Source: Streptomyces humi (GTDB taxonomy: Bacteria > Actinomycetota > Actinomycetes > Streptomycetales > Streptomycetaceae). From it: a stretch of DNA of 64,000 nt. The translations under genes and the position numbers were made by a program. Under the pieces are notes generated by a model. The model did not search any database, was not told where the DNA came from, and saw only the letters and a list, made by a program, of their open reading frames with translations. Where the stretch lies: NCBI RefSeq assembly GCF_001005085.2, contig NZ_LBMU02000003.1:124001-188000 (forward strand). Direction: 5' to 3'. Below are positions 7,150 to 18,035 of this stretch, piece after piece (position 1 is the first letter of the stretch; each line of letters starts with the position of its first letter).

Positions 7150-10100
7150 ATGAGTGAGAACAGTGCTACGCGTGTGCTCGAAGACGGACAGAAACCGGAA
7201 CAACTCCGAGCATCCGAACTGCGCCCGCTGCTCGCCGCGATGACCGCCGCGCGGGACGGCGACTTCACCAAGGCGCCGGAGACCGGGGAGGGGATCGTCG
7301 CCGAACTCACCGCGGTCTTCAACCAGATCTTGGACCGCAGCGTTCACTTCAACACCGAGGTGCAGCGCGTGAAACGGGAACTGGTACGCCACGGCCGTCT
7401 CGACGAACGGCTGTCGGCGAGCCCCGGCCAGGGCGCCTGGACCTCCCGTGTCAACGACGTCAACCAGGTGCTCGACGCCCTGGTCGCCCCCGCGGCGAAC
7501 GCCACGCGCGTGCTCGACGCGGTGGCCGGCGGCGACCTCACCCAGCGGGTCGACCTGCACGACGGCAGCCGCCAGTTGCGCGGCGACCTGCGCCGGCTGG
7601 GCCGCACGGTGAACAAGACGGTCGACCAGCTGTCCCTGTTCACCGGCGAGGTGACCCGGGTGGCCCGCGAAGTCGGCACCGAGGGCCGGCTCGGCGGCCG
7701 GGCCAAGGTGCAGGGCCTGTCGGGCAGCTGGCGGGACGTGACCGAGGCCGTCAACACCATGGCGTCCCGGCTGACCGCGCAGGTCCGTGACATCGCCCTG
7801 GTGACGACCGCGGTGGCCCGCGGCGACCTCACCCGCACGGTGACCGTCGAGGCGACCGGTGAGCTGCTGGAGCTGAAGCTCACCGTGAACACGATGGTCG
7901 ACCAGCTCTCCGCCTTCGCCGACGAGGTCACCCGGGTCGCCCGCGAAGTCGGCACCGAGGGCCAGCTGGGCGGCCGCGCCCAGGTACGGGGTGTCTCCGG
8001 CGTGTGGAAGGACCTCACGGACAACGTCAACTTCATGGCGTCGAACCTGACGTCCCAGGTCCGCAACATCGCCCAGGTGACGACAGCCGTCGCCAACGGC
8101 GACCTTTCGCAGAAAATCACCGTCGACGCGAAAGGCGAGATCCTTGAACTGAAGTCGACCATCAACACGATGGTCGACCAGCTCTCCGCCTTCGCCGACG
8201 AAGTCACCCGCGTCGCCCGCGAAGTCGGCACCGAAGGAAACCTCGGCGGCCGAGCGCAGGTCAGAGGCGTCTCCGGCGTCTGGAAAGACCTCACCGAGAA
8301 CGTCAACTTCATGGCGGACAACCTGACCTCGCAGGTCCGCAACATCGCCCTCGTCTCCACGGCCGTCGCCCAGGGCGATCTCGGCAAGAAGATCACGGTG
8401 GAGGCGAAAGGCGAGATCCTTGAACTGAAGTCGACCATCAACACGATGGTCGACCAGCTCTCCGCCTTCGCCGACGAAGTCACCCGCGTCGCCCGCGAAG
8501 TCGGCACCGAAGGAAACCTCGGCGGTCAGGCGCAGGTCAGAGGCGTCTCGGGCGTCTGGAAAGACCTCACGGACAACGTCAACTTCATGGCGCTCAACCT
8601 GACCTCGCAGGTCCGCAACATCGCCCAGGTGACGACAGCCGTCGCCAACGGCGACCTTTCCAAGAAAATCACCGTCGACGCACGCGGCGAGATCCTCGAA
8701 CTCAAGGACACCGTCAACACGATGGTCCAACAACTGCGGGCCTTCGCCGACGAGGTGACCCGCGTGGCCCGCGAGGTCGGCACCGACGGCCGGCTCGGCG
8801 GCCGGGCCCAGGTCCTCGGCGTCTCCGGGGTCTGGCGGGACCTCACCGACAACGTCAACTACATGGCCGACAACCTCACCTCCCAGGTGCGCAACATCGC
8901 CCAGGTCGCGACGGCCGTCGCCCAGGGCGACCTGTCCCGGAAGATCGACGTGGACGCGCGCGGCGAGATCCTGGAACTGAAGACCACCATCAACACGATG
9001 GTCGACACGCTGTCGTCCTTCGCGTCCGAGGTGACCCGCGTGGCCCGGGAGGTGGGATCCGAGGGCCAGCTCGGCGGCCAGGCCCGGGTGGAGGGCGTGT
9101 ACGGCACCTGGAAGCGCCTGACGACCAACGTGAACGAACTCGCGCTCAACCTCACCACCCAGGTCCGCGCGATCGCCGAGGTCGCCTCCGCCGTCGCCCA
9201 GGGCGACATGTCCCGCTCGATCACGGTCGAGGCCCGCGGCGAGGTAGCCGAACTGAAGGACAACATCAACCTGATGGTGGCCAACCTGCGCGAGACCACC
9301 CGCGCGAAGGACTGGCTGGAGTCCAACCTGGCCCGGCTCGCCGCACTGATGCAGGGCCACCGGGACCTGATGGAGGTCGCCGACCTGATCCTGCGCGAAC
9401 TGACCCCGCTGGTGAACGCCCAGTACGGCGCGTTCTTCCTGGCCGACCCGGACGACGACGGCGCCACCGTGCCCACGGCCGTACCGGCGAAGGGCCTCGC
9501 CTTCATCGCCGGCTACGGCTCCGCGCAGGGCGCGACCGTCGAGACCGGCGGTCTCCCCGTGCACGGCCTGATCCACCAGGCAGCCCGTGAGAAGAAGCGG
9601 ATCCTCGTCGAGGAGACCCCACCGGACTACATCAAGATCAACAGCGGGCTGGGGGAAGCCGCGCCGACGACGATCGTCATCATCCCGATCCTCTTCGAGG
9701 ACAAACTCCTCGGCGTGATCGAACTGGCCTCCTTCTCCCGCTTCTCCGACGTCCACCTGGCGTTCTTCGACCAGTTCGTCAACACCATCGGTGTGGCGAT
9801 CAACACGATCATCGCCAACTCCCGCACCGAGTCCCTGCTCGGCGAGTCGCAACGGCTGGCGATGCAGCTCCAGGAACGCTCGGACGAACTCCAGGAACAA
9901 CAGGCCGAACTACAGCGTTCCAACGCCGAACTGGAGGAGAAAGCAGCCCTGCTGGCGACCTCCTCCCAGTACAAGTCCGAGTTCCTGGCGAACATGTCCC
10001 ACGAACTGCGCACCCCGCTGAACTCCCTGCTGATCCTGGCCCGGCTGCTGTCCGACAACCCGGACGGCCGCCTCTCCGACCAGGAGGTCCAGTTCGCCAC

Positions 10101-11250
10101 GACGATCCACCGTTCGGGCTCGGACCTGCTCCAGCTCATCAACGACATCCTCGACCTGTCGAAGATCGAGGCCGGCCGGATGGACGTCCGCCCCAAACGA
10201 CTCCCCCTGATCAAACTCCTCGACTACGTCCACGCCACCTTCCGCCCGCTCACCCTGGACCGGGGGCTGGCCTTCGAGGTCGCGGTCGGCGAGGACGTAC
10301 CGCGCGAGATGTACTCGGACGAACAACGCCTCCAGCAGATCCTGCGCAACCTGCTCTCCAACGCCATCAAGTTCACCGCCAAAGGACGCGTGGAACTCCG
10401 GGTGTCCCGGGTCAAGGACCCCGAGCACCACTACGTCCGCGACAGCGACGACGTGATCGCCTTCCAGGTCACCGACACCGGCATCGGAATCGCCGCCGAA
10501 AAACTCCCAGTGATCTTCGAGGCGTTCCAGCAGGCCGACGGCACCACGAACCGCAAGTACGGCGGCACCGGCCTCGGCCTGTCCATCAGCCGGGAGATCG
10601 CCGGCCTGCTCGGCGGCCACATCGTCGCCGAGAGCGAACCGGGCACCGGCTCGACGTTCACCCTGTACGTCCCGGTCGTCAGCCCCGGCCACACGGCCGC
10701 CGGCCCGACCGCACCGGAGGGCCGCCCTCTCGCACTGCCCGGCCCCGCCGCCCCCCACGACACGGACGACGCCTGGCCCGCACCGGCGAAACTCAAGGCC
10801 TGGCAGTCCGGCCGCGCCGGCCGGATCCTCCCCGGCCGCCGCGTCCTGATCATCGACGACGACATCCGCAACGTCTTCGCGCTCACCCACGTCCTGGGCC
10901 GCGTCGGCATGCCGGTGCTGTACGCGGAGAACGGCCGGGAAGGCATCGAGACCCTCGAACGCAACCCGGACGTCGAACTCGTCCTGATGGACATCATGAT
11001 GCCGGAGATGGACGGCTACGAGACCATCGCGGCCATCCGCCGAGCCCCACGCTGGACAGGCCTGCCGATCGTCGCCCTCACGGCGAAGGTGATGCCCGGC
11101 GACCGGGAGAAGTCCATCGCGCACGGCGCCAACGACTACGTGCCCAAGCCGGTGGACGTCGACCGGCTGCTCACCGTCGTCACGGCGCTCCTGGACCCCG
11201 ACACCACGGAAACCGTCGCCACGGCCGACAACGAACGGACGGAGCAATGA
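7150..11250 (+). CDS. Poly-HAMP hybrid sensor histidine kinase
   Basis: 1366 residues with no membrane segment, so probably cytosolic. Residues about 115-720 are a chain of about 92-residue repeats. [13 protein letters not shown] HAMP units occur seven times and [13 protein letters not shown] units six times in alternation. A GAF domain follows (about 735-890), then a coiled coil, a HisKA domain with phospho-acceptor His951 in [12 protein letters not shown], a HATPase ([26 protein letters not shown]) and a C-terminal receiver with Asp1281 in [11 protein letters not shown]. The start at 7150 follows family N-termini; the open frame extends upstream only as a shadow of the divergent gene. It overlaps the next gene by four bases. 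The architecture matches S. coelicolor OsaA-type osmo-adaptation kinases (recalled). Several repeats are nearly identical in DNA, implying recent internal exchange. Confidence 0.92.
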   Translation: MSENSATRVLEDGQKPEQLRASELRPLLAAMTAARDGDFTKAPETGEGIVAELTAVFNQILDRSVHFNTEVQRVKRELVRHGRLDERLSASPGQGAWTSRVNDVNQVLDALVAPAANATRVLDAVAGGDLTQRVDLHDGSRQLRGDLRRLGRTVNKTVDQLSLFTGEVTRVAREVGTEGRLGGRAKVQGLSGSWRDVTEAVNTMASRLTAQVRDIALVTTAVARGDLTRTVTVEATGELLELKLTVNTMVDQLSAFADEVTRVAREVGTEGQLGGRAQVRGVSGVWKDLTDNVNFMASNLTSQVRNIAQVTTAVANGDLSQKITVDAKGEILELKSTINTMVDQLSAFADEVTRVAREVGTEGNLGGRAQVRGVSGVWKDLTENVNFMADNLTSQVRNIALVSTAVAQGDLGKKITVEAKGEILELKSTINTMVDQLSAFADEVTRVAREVGTEGNLGGQAQVRGVSGVWKDLTDNVNFMALNLTSQVRNIAQVTTAVANGDLSKKITVDARGEILELKDTVNTMVQQLRAFADEVTRVAREVGTDGRLGGRAQVLGVSGVWRDLTDNVNYMADNLTSQVRNIAQVATAVAQGDLSRKIDVDARGEILELKTTINTMVDTLSSFASEVTRVAREVGSEGQLGGQARVEGVYGTWKRLTTNVNELALNLTTQVRAIAEVASAVAQGDMSRSITVEARGEVAELKDNINLMVANLRETTRAKDWLESNLARLAALMQGHRDLMEVADLILRELTPLVNAQYGAFFLADPDDDGATVPTAVPAKGLAFIAGYGSAQGATVETGGLPVHGLIHQAAREKKRILVEETPPDYIKINSGLGEAAPTTIVIIPILFEDKLLGVIELASFSRFSDVHLAFFDQFVNTIGVAINTIIANSRTESLLGESQRLAMQLQERSDELQEQQAELQRSNAELEEKAALLATSSQYKSEFLANMSHELRTPLNSLLILARLLSDNPDGRLSDQEVQFATTIHRSGSDLLQLINDILDLSKIEAGRMDVRPKRLPLIKLLDYVHATFRPLTLDRGLAFEVAVGEDVPREMYSDEQRLQQILRNLLSNAIKFTAKGRVELRVSRVKDPEHHYVRDSDDVIAFQVTDTGIGIAAEKLPVIFEAFQQADGTTNRKYGGTGLGLSISREIAGLLGGHIVAESEPGTGSTFTLYVPVVSPGHTAAGPTAPEGRPLALPGPAAPHDTDDAWPAPAKLKAWQSGRAGRILPGRRVLIIDDDIRNVFALTHVLGRVGMPVLYAENGREGIETLERNPDVELVLMDIMMPEMDGYETIAAIRRAPRWTGLPIVALTAKVMPGDREKSIAHGANDYVPKPVDVDRLLTVVTALLDPDTTETVATADNERTEQ

Positions 11251-11807
11251 TCCCTGACGAGCGGGCCGGCATCCTCCTGGTCGACGACATGGAGGACAAC
11301 CTCATCGCGCTGGAAGCCGTTCTCGGCTCACTGAACGAGCCCATAGTGCGGGCACGTTCCGGTGAGGAGGCGATGAAGGCCCTGCTGCGCCGCCGTTTCG
11401 CCGTGGTCCTCCTCGACATCCGCATGCCGGGCATGGACGGCTTCGAGACGGCCGCGAACATCAAACGACTCGACCAGACGAAAGACGTCCCGATCATCTT
11501 CCTGACGGGCATGGAGGAGGACGCGGGATACGCGTTCCGCGGCTACGCGACGGGCGCGGCCGACTACCTGACCAAGCCGTTCGACCCGTGGGTGCTGCGG
11601 GCGAAGGTCAACGTGTTCCTGGAACTGCACCGGAAGAACCAGCAACTCCAGGCACTGCTGAACCGGGAACAGGCGAGCTTCAACGAACTCAGCAAGCGAC
11701 TGGCGGTCCTGGAGGACCGCCTGTCCGAGGAACCCGTCGACGTAGCAACACTGAAGAAAGAAGCCGGAAAACTGCGTCAACTGCTGAGCAAGGAAAGGTC
11801 GTACTGA
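11247..11807 (+). CDS. Single-domain response regulator with coiled-coil tail
   Basis: 186 residues. The receiver domain (about 8-125) has acidic pocket DD at 13-14, phospho-acceptor Asp57 in VVLLDIRMPGMDG, and the conserved Lys110 in DYLTKPF. There is no DNA-binding output domain; the remaining 60 residues (LELHRKNQQLQALLNREQA onward) form a charged coiled coil. The ATG overlaps the kinase stop as ATGA, so the two are translationally coupled and almost certainly a phosphorelay pair, as in OsaA-OsaB (recalled). With no effector domain it probably acts through a protein partner, possibly the divergent phosphatase. Confidence 0.93.
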   Translation: MIPDERAGILLVDDMEDNLIALEAVLGSLNEPIVRARSGEEAMKALLRRRFAVVLLDIRMPGMDGFETAANIKRLDQTKDVPIIFLTGMEEDAGYAFRGYATGAADYLTKPFDPWVLRAKVNVFLELHRKNQQLQALLNREQASFNELSKRLAVLEDRLSEEPVDVATLKKEAGKLRQLLSKERSY

Positions 11808-11812
11808 CGCGA

Positions 11813-11853
11813 ACGGGCGCGGGGAACCGTGCGACCGGCCCCCACGCGCCCGT
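11813..11853. terminator. Bidirectional terminator between response regulator and acyl-CoA ligase
   Basis: Inverted arms ACGGGCGCG (11813-11821) and CGCGCCCGT (11845-11853) with an inner GGG/CCC stem. It sits in the 57-base gap between convergent genes. No T-tract, as is common in Streptomyces. Confidence 0.6.
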
Positions 11854-11864
11854 ACCTGACAGCT

Positions 11865-13739
11865 CTAGGCTTCCCGCGCCCCGGCGTACATCTCGTCGAT
11901 GAGATGCTTGTACTCCCGCTCCACGACCGGCCTCTTCAGCTTCAGACTCGGCGTGATCTCCCCGTGCTCCACGTCGAGGTCCCGGGGAAGCAGCCGGAAC
12001 TTCTTGATGGTCTGCCACTTCTGGAGACCTTCGTTGAGCTGCTTGACGTATCCGTCGACCATCTCGACGGTCACCGGCGCGGCCACGACCTCGGCGTAGG
12101 ACTTGCCGTCCAGGCCGTTCTCCTTGGCCCATTCGAGGATCGCGGGCTCGTCGAGGGCGATCAGCGCGGTGCAGAAGTTCCGGTCGGCGCCGTGCACGAG
12201 GATGTTGGAGACGTACGGGCAGACCGCCTTGAACTGTCCCTCGACCTCGGCCGGCGCGATGTACTTGCCGCCGGACGTCTTGATGAGGTCCTTCTTCCGG
12301 TCGGTGATCCGCAGATAACCGTCAGGGGACAGTTCGCCGATGTCACCGGTGTGGAACCAGCCGTCGCTCTCCAGGACCTCGGCGGTCTTCTCCGGCAGCC
12401 CGTGGTAGCCCTGCATGATGCCGGGGCCGCGCAGCAGGATCTCCCCGTCGTCGGCGATCCGGACCTCGCAGCCGGGCAGCGGCTTTCCGACCGTACCGGT
12501 GCGGTAGGCCTCGCCGGGGTTCACGAAGGACGCGGCCGAGGACTCCGTCAGGCCGTAGCCCTCCAGGATGTGCACGCCGGCGCCGGCGAAGAAGTAGCCG
12601 ATCTCGGGTGCCAGCGCGGCGGAGCCGGAGACACAGGCCCGCAGCCGTCCGCCGAAGGCCTCGCGCAGCTTGGAGTACACCAGGCCGTCGGCGACCTTGT
12701 GCTTGGCGGCCAGCCCGAAGGGCGCGGTCGCGGCGCCGGTGCGGCGGAAGTTGTCCTGGGTGACCTTGGCGTACTCGCGGGCGACCTCGGCCGCCCACTG
12801 GAAGATCTTGTACTTGGCCGCGCCGCCCGCCCGGGCCTTCGCCGCGACGCCGTTGTAGACCTTCTCGAAGATGCGCGGCACGGCGGCCATGTACGTCGGC
12901 TGCACGACCGGCAGATTCTCGATGATCTTGTCGACGCGGCCGTCGACGGCGGTGACGTGACCGACCTCGATCTGCCCGGAGGTGAGCACCTTGCCGAAGA
13001 CGTGGGCGAGCGGCAGCCACAGGTACTGCACGTCCTCGCCGCTGATCAGCCCGGTCGCGGCGATCGCCTTCGCCATGTACGACCAGTTGTCCTGCGGCAG
13101 CCGCACACCCTTGGGGCGGCCGGTGGTACCGGAGGTGTAGATCAGCGTGGCGAGCTGGTCCTTGGTGATCGCGCCGACCCGCTCCTTGATCAGCTCGGGG
13201 TGCTTCTCCAGGTACTTGGCGCCGCGCTGTTCCAGTTCGGCGAGGGTGATGACCCAGTCGCCGGTCTCGACGCCGGCCCCGTCGATGACGACGACCTGGG
13301 TGAGCTCGGGCAGTTCCGCGCGCTTCTCGACGGCCTTGGCGAGCTGGGCCGCGTCCTCCGCGATCAGCACCCGGCTCTCGGAGTCGGAGAGGATGAACGC
13401 CGACTCCTCGGCGTTGGTCTGCGGGTAGACGGTCGTGGTGGCCGCGCCGGCGCACAGGATGCCGAGGTCGGCGAGGATCCACTCGACGCGGGTGGAGGAG
13501 GCGAGGGCGACCCGCTGCTCGGGCTGGATGCCGAGTTCGATGAGGCCGGCCGCGATGGCGTAGACCCGTTCGGCCGCCTGCGCCCAGCTGAGCGACTTCC
13601 AGTCGTCCGGGCCCTCGCCGGAGGCGGCGGGTACCGGGTAGCGGTAGGCCTCGGCGTCCGGTGTGGCCGTCACCCGATCCAGGAAGAGGGCCGCCACGGA
13701 CGGCGGTCGGTTCTCGATCAGTGTCTGTGTGTCGCTCAC
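11865..13739 (-). CDS. Long-chain fatty acid-CoA ligase (AMP-forming, FadD15-like)
   Basis: A 624-residue ANL-superfamily enzyme that adenylates a fatty acid and transfers it to CoA. Motifs in order: the P-loop-like YTSGTTGRPKG (about 185), the fatty-acid gate region, YGLTESSA, GEILLRGPGIMQGYH, the hinge TGDIGEL, and DRKKDLIKTSGGKYIAPAEVE; the catalytic lysine is expected near the C-terminus. I chose GTG at 13739 (MSDTQTLIENRPPS) because GGAGGA lies six bases upstream; the in-frame GTG at 13796 lacks a good site. There is no signal peptide. It is monocistronic by spacing. The AMP-binding identity is secure, the chain length inferred. Confidence 0.9.
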   Translation of the reverse strand: MSDTQTLIENRPPSVAALFLDRVTATPDAEAYRYPVPAASGEGPDDWKSLSWAQAAERVYAIAAGLIELGIQPEQRVALASSTRVEWILADLGILCAGAATTTVYPQTNAEESAFILSDSESRVLIAEDAAQLAKAVEKRAELPELTQVVVIDGAGVETGDWVITLAELEQRGAKYLEKHPELIKERVGAITKDQLATLIYTSGTTGRPKGVRLPQDNWSYMAKAIAATGLISGEDVQYLWLPLAHVFGKVLTSGQIEVGHVTAVDGRVDKIIENLPVVQPTYMAAVPRIFEKVYNGVAAKARAGGAAKYKIFQWAAEVAREYAKVTQDNFRRTGAATAPFGLAAKHKVADGLVYSKLREAFGGRLRACVSGSAALAPEIGYFFAGAGVHILEGYGLTESSAASFVNPGEAYRTGTVGKPLPGCEVRIADDGEILLRGPGIMQGYHGLPEKTAEVLESDGWFHTGDIGELSPDGYLRITDRKKDLIKTSGGKYIAPAEVEGQFKAVCPYVSNILVHGADRNFCTALIALDEPAILEWAKENGLDGKSYAEVVAAPVTVEMVDGYVKQLNEGLQKWQTIKKFRLLPRDLDVEHGEITPSLKLKRPVVEREYKHLIDEMYAGAREA

Positions 13740-13936
13740 GACATCCTCCGGGACCCGCGACGGTGCGGCTGGCTCAGTGCGGCTGGGTGTACTCACGGTG
13801 GGGCTGACGCTGGTTGTTTAACTCGCGAGTAACTATCGAGCAGGGATCAGAGTAAGCCGCGACCGGGCTGTGCGTAAGGGGCATCGGCCTGTCTGTTTCC
13901 CCGCATCTTCCACGCAGAGCGACGCTACGCGCGCGT

Positions 13937-13970
13937 AGGGGCCCGCCGCGCTTTCGTACGGCGGACCCCT
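13937..13970 (-). terminator. Terminator downstream of lepA
   Basis: Hairpin with arms AGGGGCCCGCCG (13937-13948) and CGGCGGACCCCT (13959-13970), one mismatch, ten-base loop. It lies 42 bases past the lepA stop and separates it from the ligase gene. The rest of the 272-base gap shows only an unassigned GC-rich leader. Confidence 0.65.
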
Positions 13971-14011
13971 GTTGCGCCCGGTTTGCGACCGCGATCGACT
14001 GTTACCGTCGG

Positions 14012-15886
14012 TTACTTCTTGCTCTTGGCCGATCCCGCGCTGTCATCACTGCTCAGGACCGCGATGAAGGCCTCCTGAGGAACCTCCACGGAACCCACCA
14101 TCTTCATCCGCTTCTTGCCTTCCTTCTGCTTCTCCAGCAGCTTGCGCTTGCGGGAGATGTCGCCGCCGTAGCACTTGGCGAGGACGTCCTTGCGGATGGC
14201 ACGGATGGTCTCGCGGGCGATGACCCGGGAGCCGATGGCGGCCTGGATGGGCACCTCGAAGGCCTGCCGGGGAATCAGCTCGCGCAGCTTCGCGACGAGC
14301 CGCACACCGTAGGCGTAGGCCGCGTCCTTGTGCGTGATCGCCGAGAACGCGTCGACCTTGTCGCCGTGCAGCAGGATGTCGACCTTCACCAGGCTGGACG
14401 TCTGCTCACCGGTGGGCTCGTAGTCGAGCGAGGCGTAACCACGGGTCTTCGACTTCAACTGGTCGAAGAAGTCGAAGACGATCTCCGCGAGGGGAAGGGT
14501 GTACCGGATCTCGACCCGGTCCTCGGAGAGGTAGTCCATCCCGAGCAGCGTGCCGCGCCGGGTCTGGCACAGCTCCATGATCGAGCCGATGAACTCGGTC
14601 GGCGCGAGGATCGTGGCCCGTACGACGGGCTCGTACACCTCGTTGATCTTCCCCTCGGGGAATTCGCTCGGATTGGTGACGGTGTACTCGGTCCCGTCCT
14701 CCATGACCACGCGGTAGACCACGTTGGGCGCGGTGGCGATGAGATCGAGACCGAACTCGCGCTCCAGCCGCTCCCGGATCACGTCCAGGTGCAGCAGGCC
14801 GAGGAAGCCGACGCGGAAACCGAAGCCGAGGGCGGCGGAGGTCTCCGGTTCGTAGACGAGCGCGGCATCGTTGAGCTGCAACTTGTCCAGCGCCTCGCGC
14901 AGCTCCGGATAGTCGGAGCCGTCGAGCGGATAGAGCCCGGAGAAGACCATGGGCTTCGGGTCCTTGTAGCCGCCCAGGGCCTCCGTGGCGCCCTTGTTCT
15001 GACTGGTGACGGTGTCACCGACCTTGGACTGCCGGACATCCTTCACACCGGTGATCAGGTAACCGACCTCGCCGACGCCCAGGCCGTCCGCGGACAGCAT
15101 CTCCGGCGAGTTGGTCCCGATCTCCAGCAGCTCGTGCGTGGCACCCGTCGACATCATCCTGATGCGCTCGCGCTTGTTGAGCTGGCCGTCGATGACACGG
15201 ACGTACGTCACGACACCGCGGTAGGAGTCGTAGACCGAGTCGAAGATCATGGCCCGGGCGGGCGCGTCGGCGACACCGACCGGCGCCGGAATCTCCTTGA
15301 CGACCTTGTTCAGCAGCGCGTCGACGCCGACACCGGTCTTCGCGGAGACCCGCAGCACGTCGTCCGGGTCGCAGCCGACCAGGTTCGCCAGTTCCTCGGC
15401 GAACTTCTCCGGCTGCGCCGCCGGCAGGTCGATCTTGTTGAGCACGGGGATGATCGTGAGGTCGTTCTCCATCGCCAGGTACAGGTTGGCGAGGGTCTGC
15501 GCCTCGATGCCCTGGGCGGCGTCGACAAGGAGGATGGTGCCCTCGCAGGCCGCCAGCGACCGCGAGACCTCATAGGTGAAGTCGACGTGCCCCGGGGTGT
15601 CGATCATGTTGAGGATGTGCGTGCTGCCCTGGTCCGGGCCCTCGGTGGGGGCCCAGGGCAGACGCACCGCCTGGGACTTGATCGTGATGCCGCGTTCGCG
15701 CTCGATGTCCATCCGGTCGAGGTACTGAGCACGCATCTGCCGCTGCTCGACCACACCGGTCAGCTGGAGCATCCGGTCGGCGAGCGTGGACTTGCCGTGG
15801 TCGATGTGCGCGATGATGCAGAAATTGCGGATCAGAGCCGGGGCGGTACGGCTCGGCTCGGGCACATTGTTAGGGGTCGCGGGCAC
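14012..15886 (-). CDS. lepA: Elongation factor 4 (LepA), back-translocating GTPase
   Basis: A 624-residue translational GTPase acting on stalled or mispositioned ribosomes. G1 is AHIDHGKST (about residues 26-34), G2 lies in [10 protein letters not shown]3 is DTPGHVDF, G4 is NKIDL; domains II, III and V follow. The LepA-specific C-terminal domain ends in [21 protein letters not shown]. Length fits the family. The GTG start at 15886 ([13 protein letters not shown]) agrees with family N-termini; the open frame runs 35 codons further without support. It is divergent from rpsT, a common actinobacterial pairing. Confidence 0.95.
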   Translation of the reverse strand: MPATPNNVPEPSRTAPALIRNFCIIAHIDHGKSTLADRMLQLTGVVEQRQMRAQYLDRMDIERERGITIKSQAVRLPWAPTEGPDQGSTHILNMIDTPGHVDFTYEVSRSLAACEGTILLVDAAQGIEAQTLANLYLAMENDLTIIPVLNKIDLPAAQPEKFAEELANLVGCDPDDVLRVSAKTGVGVDALLNKVVKEIPAPVGVADAPARAMIFDSVYDSYRGVVTYVRVIDGQLNKRERIRMMSTGATHELLEIGTNSPEMLSADGLGVGEVGYLITGVKDVRQSKVGDTVTSQNKGATEALGGYKDPKPMVFSGLYPLDGSDYPELREALDKLQLNDAALVYEPETSAALGFGFRVGFLGLLHLDVIRERLEREFGLDLIATAPNVVYRVVMEDGTEYTVTNPSEFPEGKINEVYEPVVRATILAPTEFIGSIMELCQTRRGTLLGMDYLSEDRVEIRYTLPLAEIVFDFFDQLKSKTRGYASLDYEPTGEQTSSLVKVDILLHGDKVDAFSAITHKDAAYAYGVRLVAKLRELIPRQAFEVPIQAAIGSRVIARETIRAIRKDVLAKCYGGDISRKRKLLEKQKEGKKRMKMVGSVEVPQEAFIAVLSSDDSAGSAKSKK

Positions 15887-15974
15887 GCAGGGTCCTGTCT
15901 CTTGAGGCGCCTTATGCCTCGGGTCGGATCGATACGTAGCCTCCATGGTCCCATGGAGAGCGACCGGGGGACGG

Positions 15975-16004
15975 TTTGGGCTGGCAGCCACCCCGCTGCT
16001 AGTC
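15975..16004 (+). promoter_or_regulatory. Candidate rpsT promoter
   Basis: TTGGGC (15975-15980), an 18-base spacer, then TAGTCT (15999-16004). The predicted start near 16011 leaves a leader of about 130 bases before rpsT, long enough for S20 autoregulation, though no specific structure is recognised. Confidence 0.5.
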
Positions 16005-16140
16005 TGGGCAGCTGTGTCTCATGCCCTCTCAGCGCGAGGCACTGTCAATCAGAAAACACCCGGTACGCGACCCGGATCTCTCCATGCCTTCGTTGCCCGG
16101 AGAAATCCTGGCCCGTGCCTGAACCTGAAAAGGCTCATTC

Positions 16141-16407
16141 GTGGCGAACATCAAGTCCCAGATCAAGCGGATCAAGACCAACGAGAAGGCTCGGCTGCGC
16201 AACAAGGCCGTCAAGTCCTCCCTGAAGACCGCGATCCGCAAGGCCCGCGAGGCCGCTGCCGCGGGTGACGTCCAGAAGGCCACCGAGCTCCAGCGCGCTG
16301 CCGCGCGTCAGCTCGACAAGGCCGTCTCCAAGGGCGTCATCCACAAGAACCAGGCCGCCAACAAGAAGTCGGCGCTTGCTTCCAAGGTCGCTTCCCTCCA
16401 GGGCTGA
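16141..16407 (+). CDS. rpsT: 30S ribosomal protein S20
   Basis: 88 residues, Lys/Arg/Ala-rich and helical, beginning [20 protein letters not shown] and ending [11 protein letters not shown]. It binds 16S rRNA at the base of the 30S subunit. The GTG start has GAAAAGG ten bases upstream. It is monocistronic, with a strong terminator at 16538. Full length for actinobacterial S20. Confidence 0.98.
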   Translation: MANIKSQIKRIKTNEKARLRNKAVKSSLKTAIRKAREAAAAGDVQKATELQRAAARQLDKAVSKGVIHKNQAANKKSALASKVASLQG

Positions 16408-16537
16408 ACCTCTTCTTTCTTGATCTGACCGCCGGAAGGACCCAGAGCGGGCCCTCTCTCATCCGCTCCCGACCGGCACACCGAGGATCGACGCGCGGCC
16501 TGCGTTCGCCACGCGGGCGTTGATCCGACAGCTTGAA

Positions 16538-16588
16538 CCGAAGGCCCCGTCCTCCGCCCTTCCCCAGGGCGACGGACGGGGCCTTCGG
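16538..16588. terminator. Bidirectional terminator between rpsT and holA
   Basis: Perfect 15-bp arms CCGAAGGCCCCGTCC (16538-16552) and GGACGGGGCCTTCGG (16574-16588), with a nested GCCCT/AGGGC stem in the loop. It lies between convergent genes. Confidence 0.85.
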
Positions 16589-16629
16589 TGCGCGCGGCTC
16601 CGGGCACCCGGAGCACGGGCCGGCCGGCG

Positions 16630-17619
16630 CTAGCCGCGCCCCCGCGACCGTGCGGCGCGCGCGATGGTCACCACGGCCTTCTCCAGGGCGTACTCGGGGT
16701 CGTCCCCGCCGCCCTTCACCCCCGCGTCGGCCTCGGCAACGGCCCGCAGCGCGACCGCGACCCCGTCCGGTGTCCAGCCGCGCATCTGCTGCCGTACCCG
16801 GTCGATCTTCCACGGCGGCATCCCGAGTTCCCGCGCGAGATCGGCGGGCCGGCCGCCCCGGGCTCCGGACAGCTTCCCGATCGCCCGCACGCCCTGCGCG
16901 AGCGCGCTCGTGATCATCACCGGTGCGACCCCGGTCGCCAGCGACCAGCGCAACGCCTCCAGCGCCTCGGCCGTCCGTCCTTCCACGGCCCGGTCGGCGA
17001 CGGTGAAGCTCGACGCCTCGGCCCGCCCCGTGTAGTACCGCCCGACGACTGCCTCGTCGACGGTGCCCTCGACGTCCGCGGTGAGCTGCGACACCGCCGA
17101 CGCCAGTTCCCGCAGATCACTGCCGATGGCGTCGACGAGGGCCTGGCAGGCCTCCGGCGTCGCGGACCGCCCGAGCGCCCGGAACTCACCGCGTACGAAC
17201 GCGAGCCGGTCGGCGGGCTTGGTCATCTTCGGGCACGCGACCTCCCGCGCCCCCGCCTTGCGGGCCGCGTCCAGCACTCCCTTGCCCTTGACGCCGCCCG
17301 CGTGCAGCAGCACGAGCGTGATCTCCTCGGCGGGCGCCCCGAGATACGCCTTCACGTCCTTGACGGTGTCGGCGGACAGGTCCTGCGCGTTGCGTACGAC
17401 CACGACCTTGCGCTCGGCGAACAGCGACGGGCTGGTCAGCTCCGCGAGGGTGCCGGGCTGCAACTGGTCCGGGGCCAGGTCCCGGACGTCCGTGTCGGCG
17501 TCGGCGGCCCGGGCGGCGGCCACCACCTGCTGCACGGCACGGTCGAGCAGCAGGTCCTCCTGGCCCACGGCAAGGGTCACCGGGGCGAGCGGATCGTCAT
17601 CAGCAGTCTTCTTGGCCAT
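16630..17619 (-). CDS. holA: DNA polymerase III, delta subunit
   Basis: 329 residues. HolA opens the beta clamp within the clamp loader. Recognised from LAPVTLAVGQEDLLLDRAVQ at the start, the delta-type P-loop-less ATPase fold, and the C-terminal collar region LARELGMPPWKIDRVRQQMRGW. The start at MAKKTADDD (17619) matches family N-termini; an in-frame TTG at 17649 is less likely. It is convergent with rpsT. No membrane or signal features. Confidence 0.92.
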   Translation of the reverse strand: MAKKTADDDPLAPVTLAVGQEDLLLDRAVQQVVAAARAADADTDVRDLAPDQLQPGTLAELTSPSLFAERKVVVVRNAQDLSADTVKDVKAYLGAPAEEITLVLLHAGGVKGKGVLDAARKAGAREVACPKMTKPADRLAFVRGEFRALGRSATPEACQALVDAIGSDLRELASAVSQLTADVEGTVDEAVVGRYYTGRAEASSFTVADRAVEGRTAEALEALRWSLATGVAPVMITSALAQGVRAIGKLSGARGGRPADLARELGMPPWKIDRVRQQMRGWTPDGVAVALRAVAEADAGVKGGGDDPEYALEKAVVTIARAARSRGRG

Positions 17620-17738
17620 CGCGCCAAGCATCCCACGGTCCACTGACAACGCGGCCGGACAGCCGGCCGCCGCTCACCGGCACCTCCGCCGGGAACGGCA
17701 CCTTCGACAAGAACGGCACGTCCGCCGGGAAGGGCAGG

Positions 17739-17984
17739 TCACGGCTCCTCCCGCCAGCCCTCCCACTCCCCCGCGAACTCGTCCAGCGCCGCCGGGTCCA
17801 GCAGGCCTTCCTCGTCCCTCAGCAGCACCAGCCACTGCGCGTCCTCCGCGTCGTCCTCCCCCGCCAGCGCGTCCCGTACCAGCCGTGGCTCCTCGGCGAC
17901 TGCGAACCGCTCCCCGAGCGCCTCGGCCGCCTCCTCCGCCGCGTCCCGGTCCGGCAGCACCAGCACATGTCTCACATCGCTCAC
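17739..17984 (-). CDS. Small acidic protein of unknown function
   Basis: 81 residues from GTG 17984 (MSDVRHVLVLPDRDAAEEAAEALGERF); a GTG at 18002 would add six. It is strongly acidic, with an alpha/beta pattern and a C-terminus WEGWREEP. The opening beta-strand and helix resemble a small RraB-like or ACT-like fold, which is only a guess. Both starts have weak ribosome binding sites. Coding bias matches its neighbours, so I consider it real. Confidence 0.7.
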   Translation of the reverse strand: MSDVRHVLVLPDRDAAEEAAEALGERFAVAEEPRLVRDALAGEDDAEDAQWLVLLRDEEGLLDPAALDEFAGEWEGWREEP

Positions 17985-18035
17985 GGCATCATTCTCGGGC
18001 ACCGCCGCGCACCGGACCGAGCCAGGACGGCCGGC

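Noticed and set aside
8000..8760. Near-identical direct repeats as an insertion or assembly error
   Set aside because: The repeats stay in frame, match the 92-residue HAMP period exactly and diverge in a protein-conserving way.
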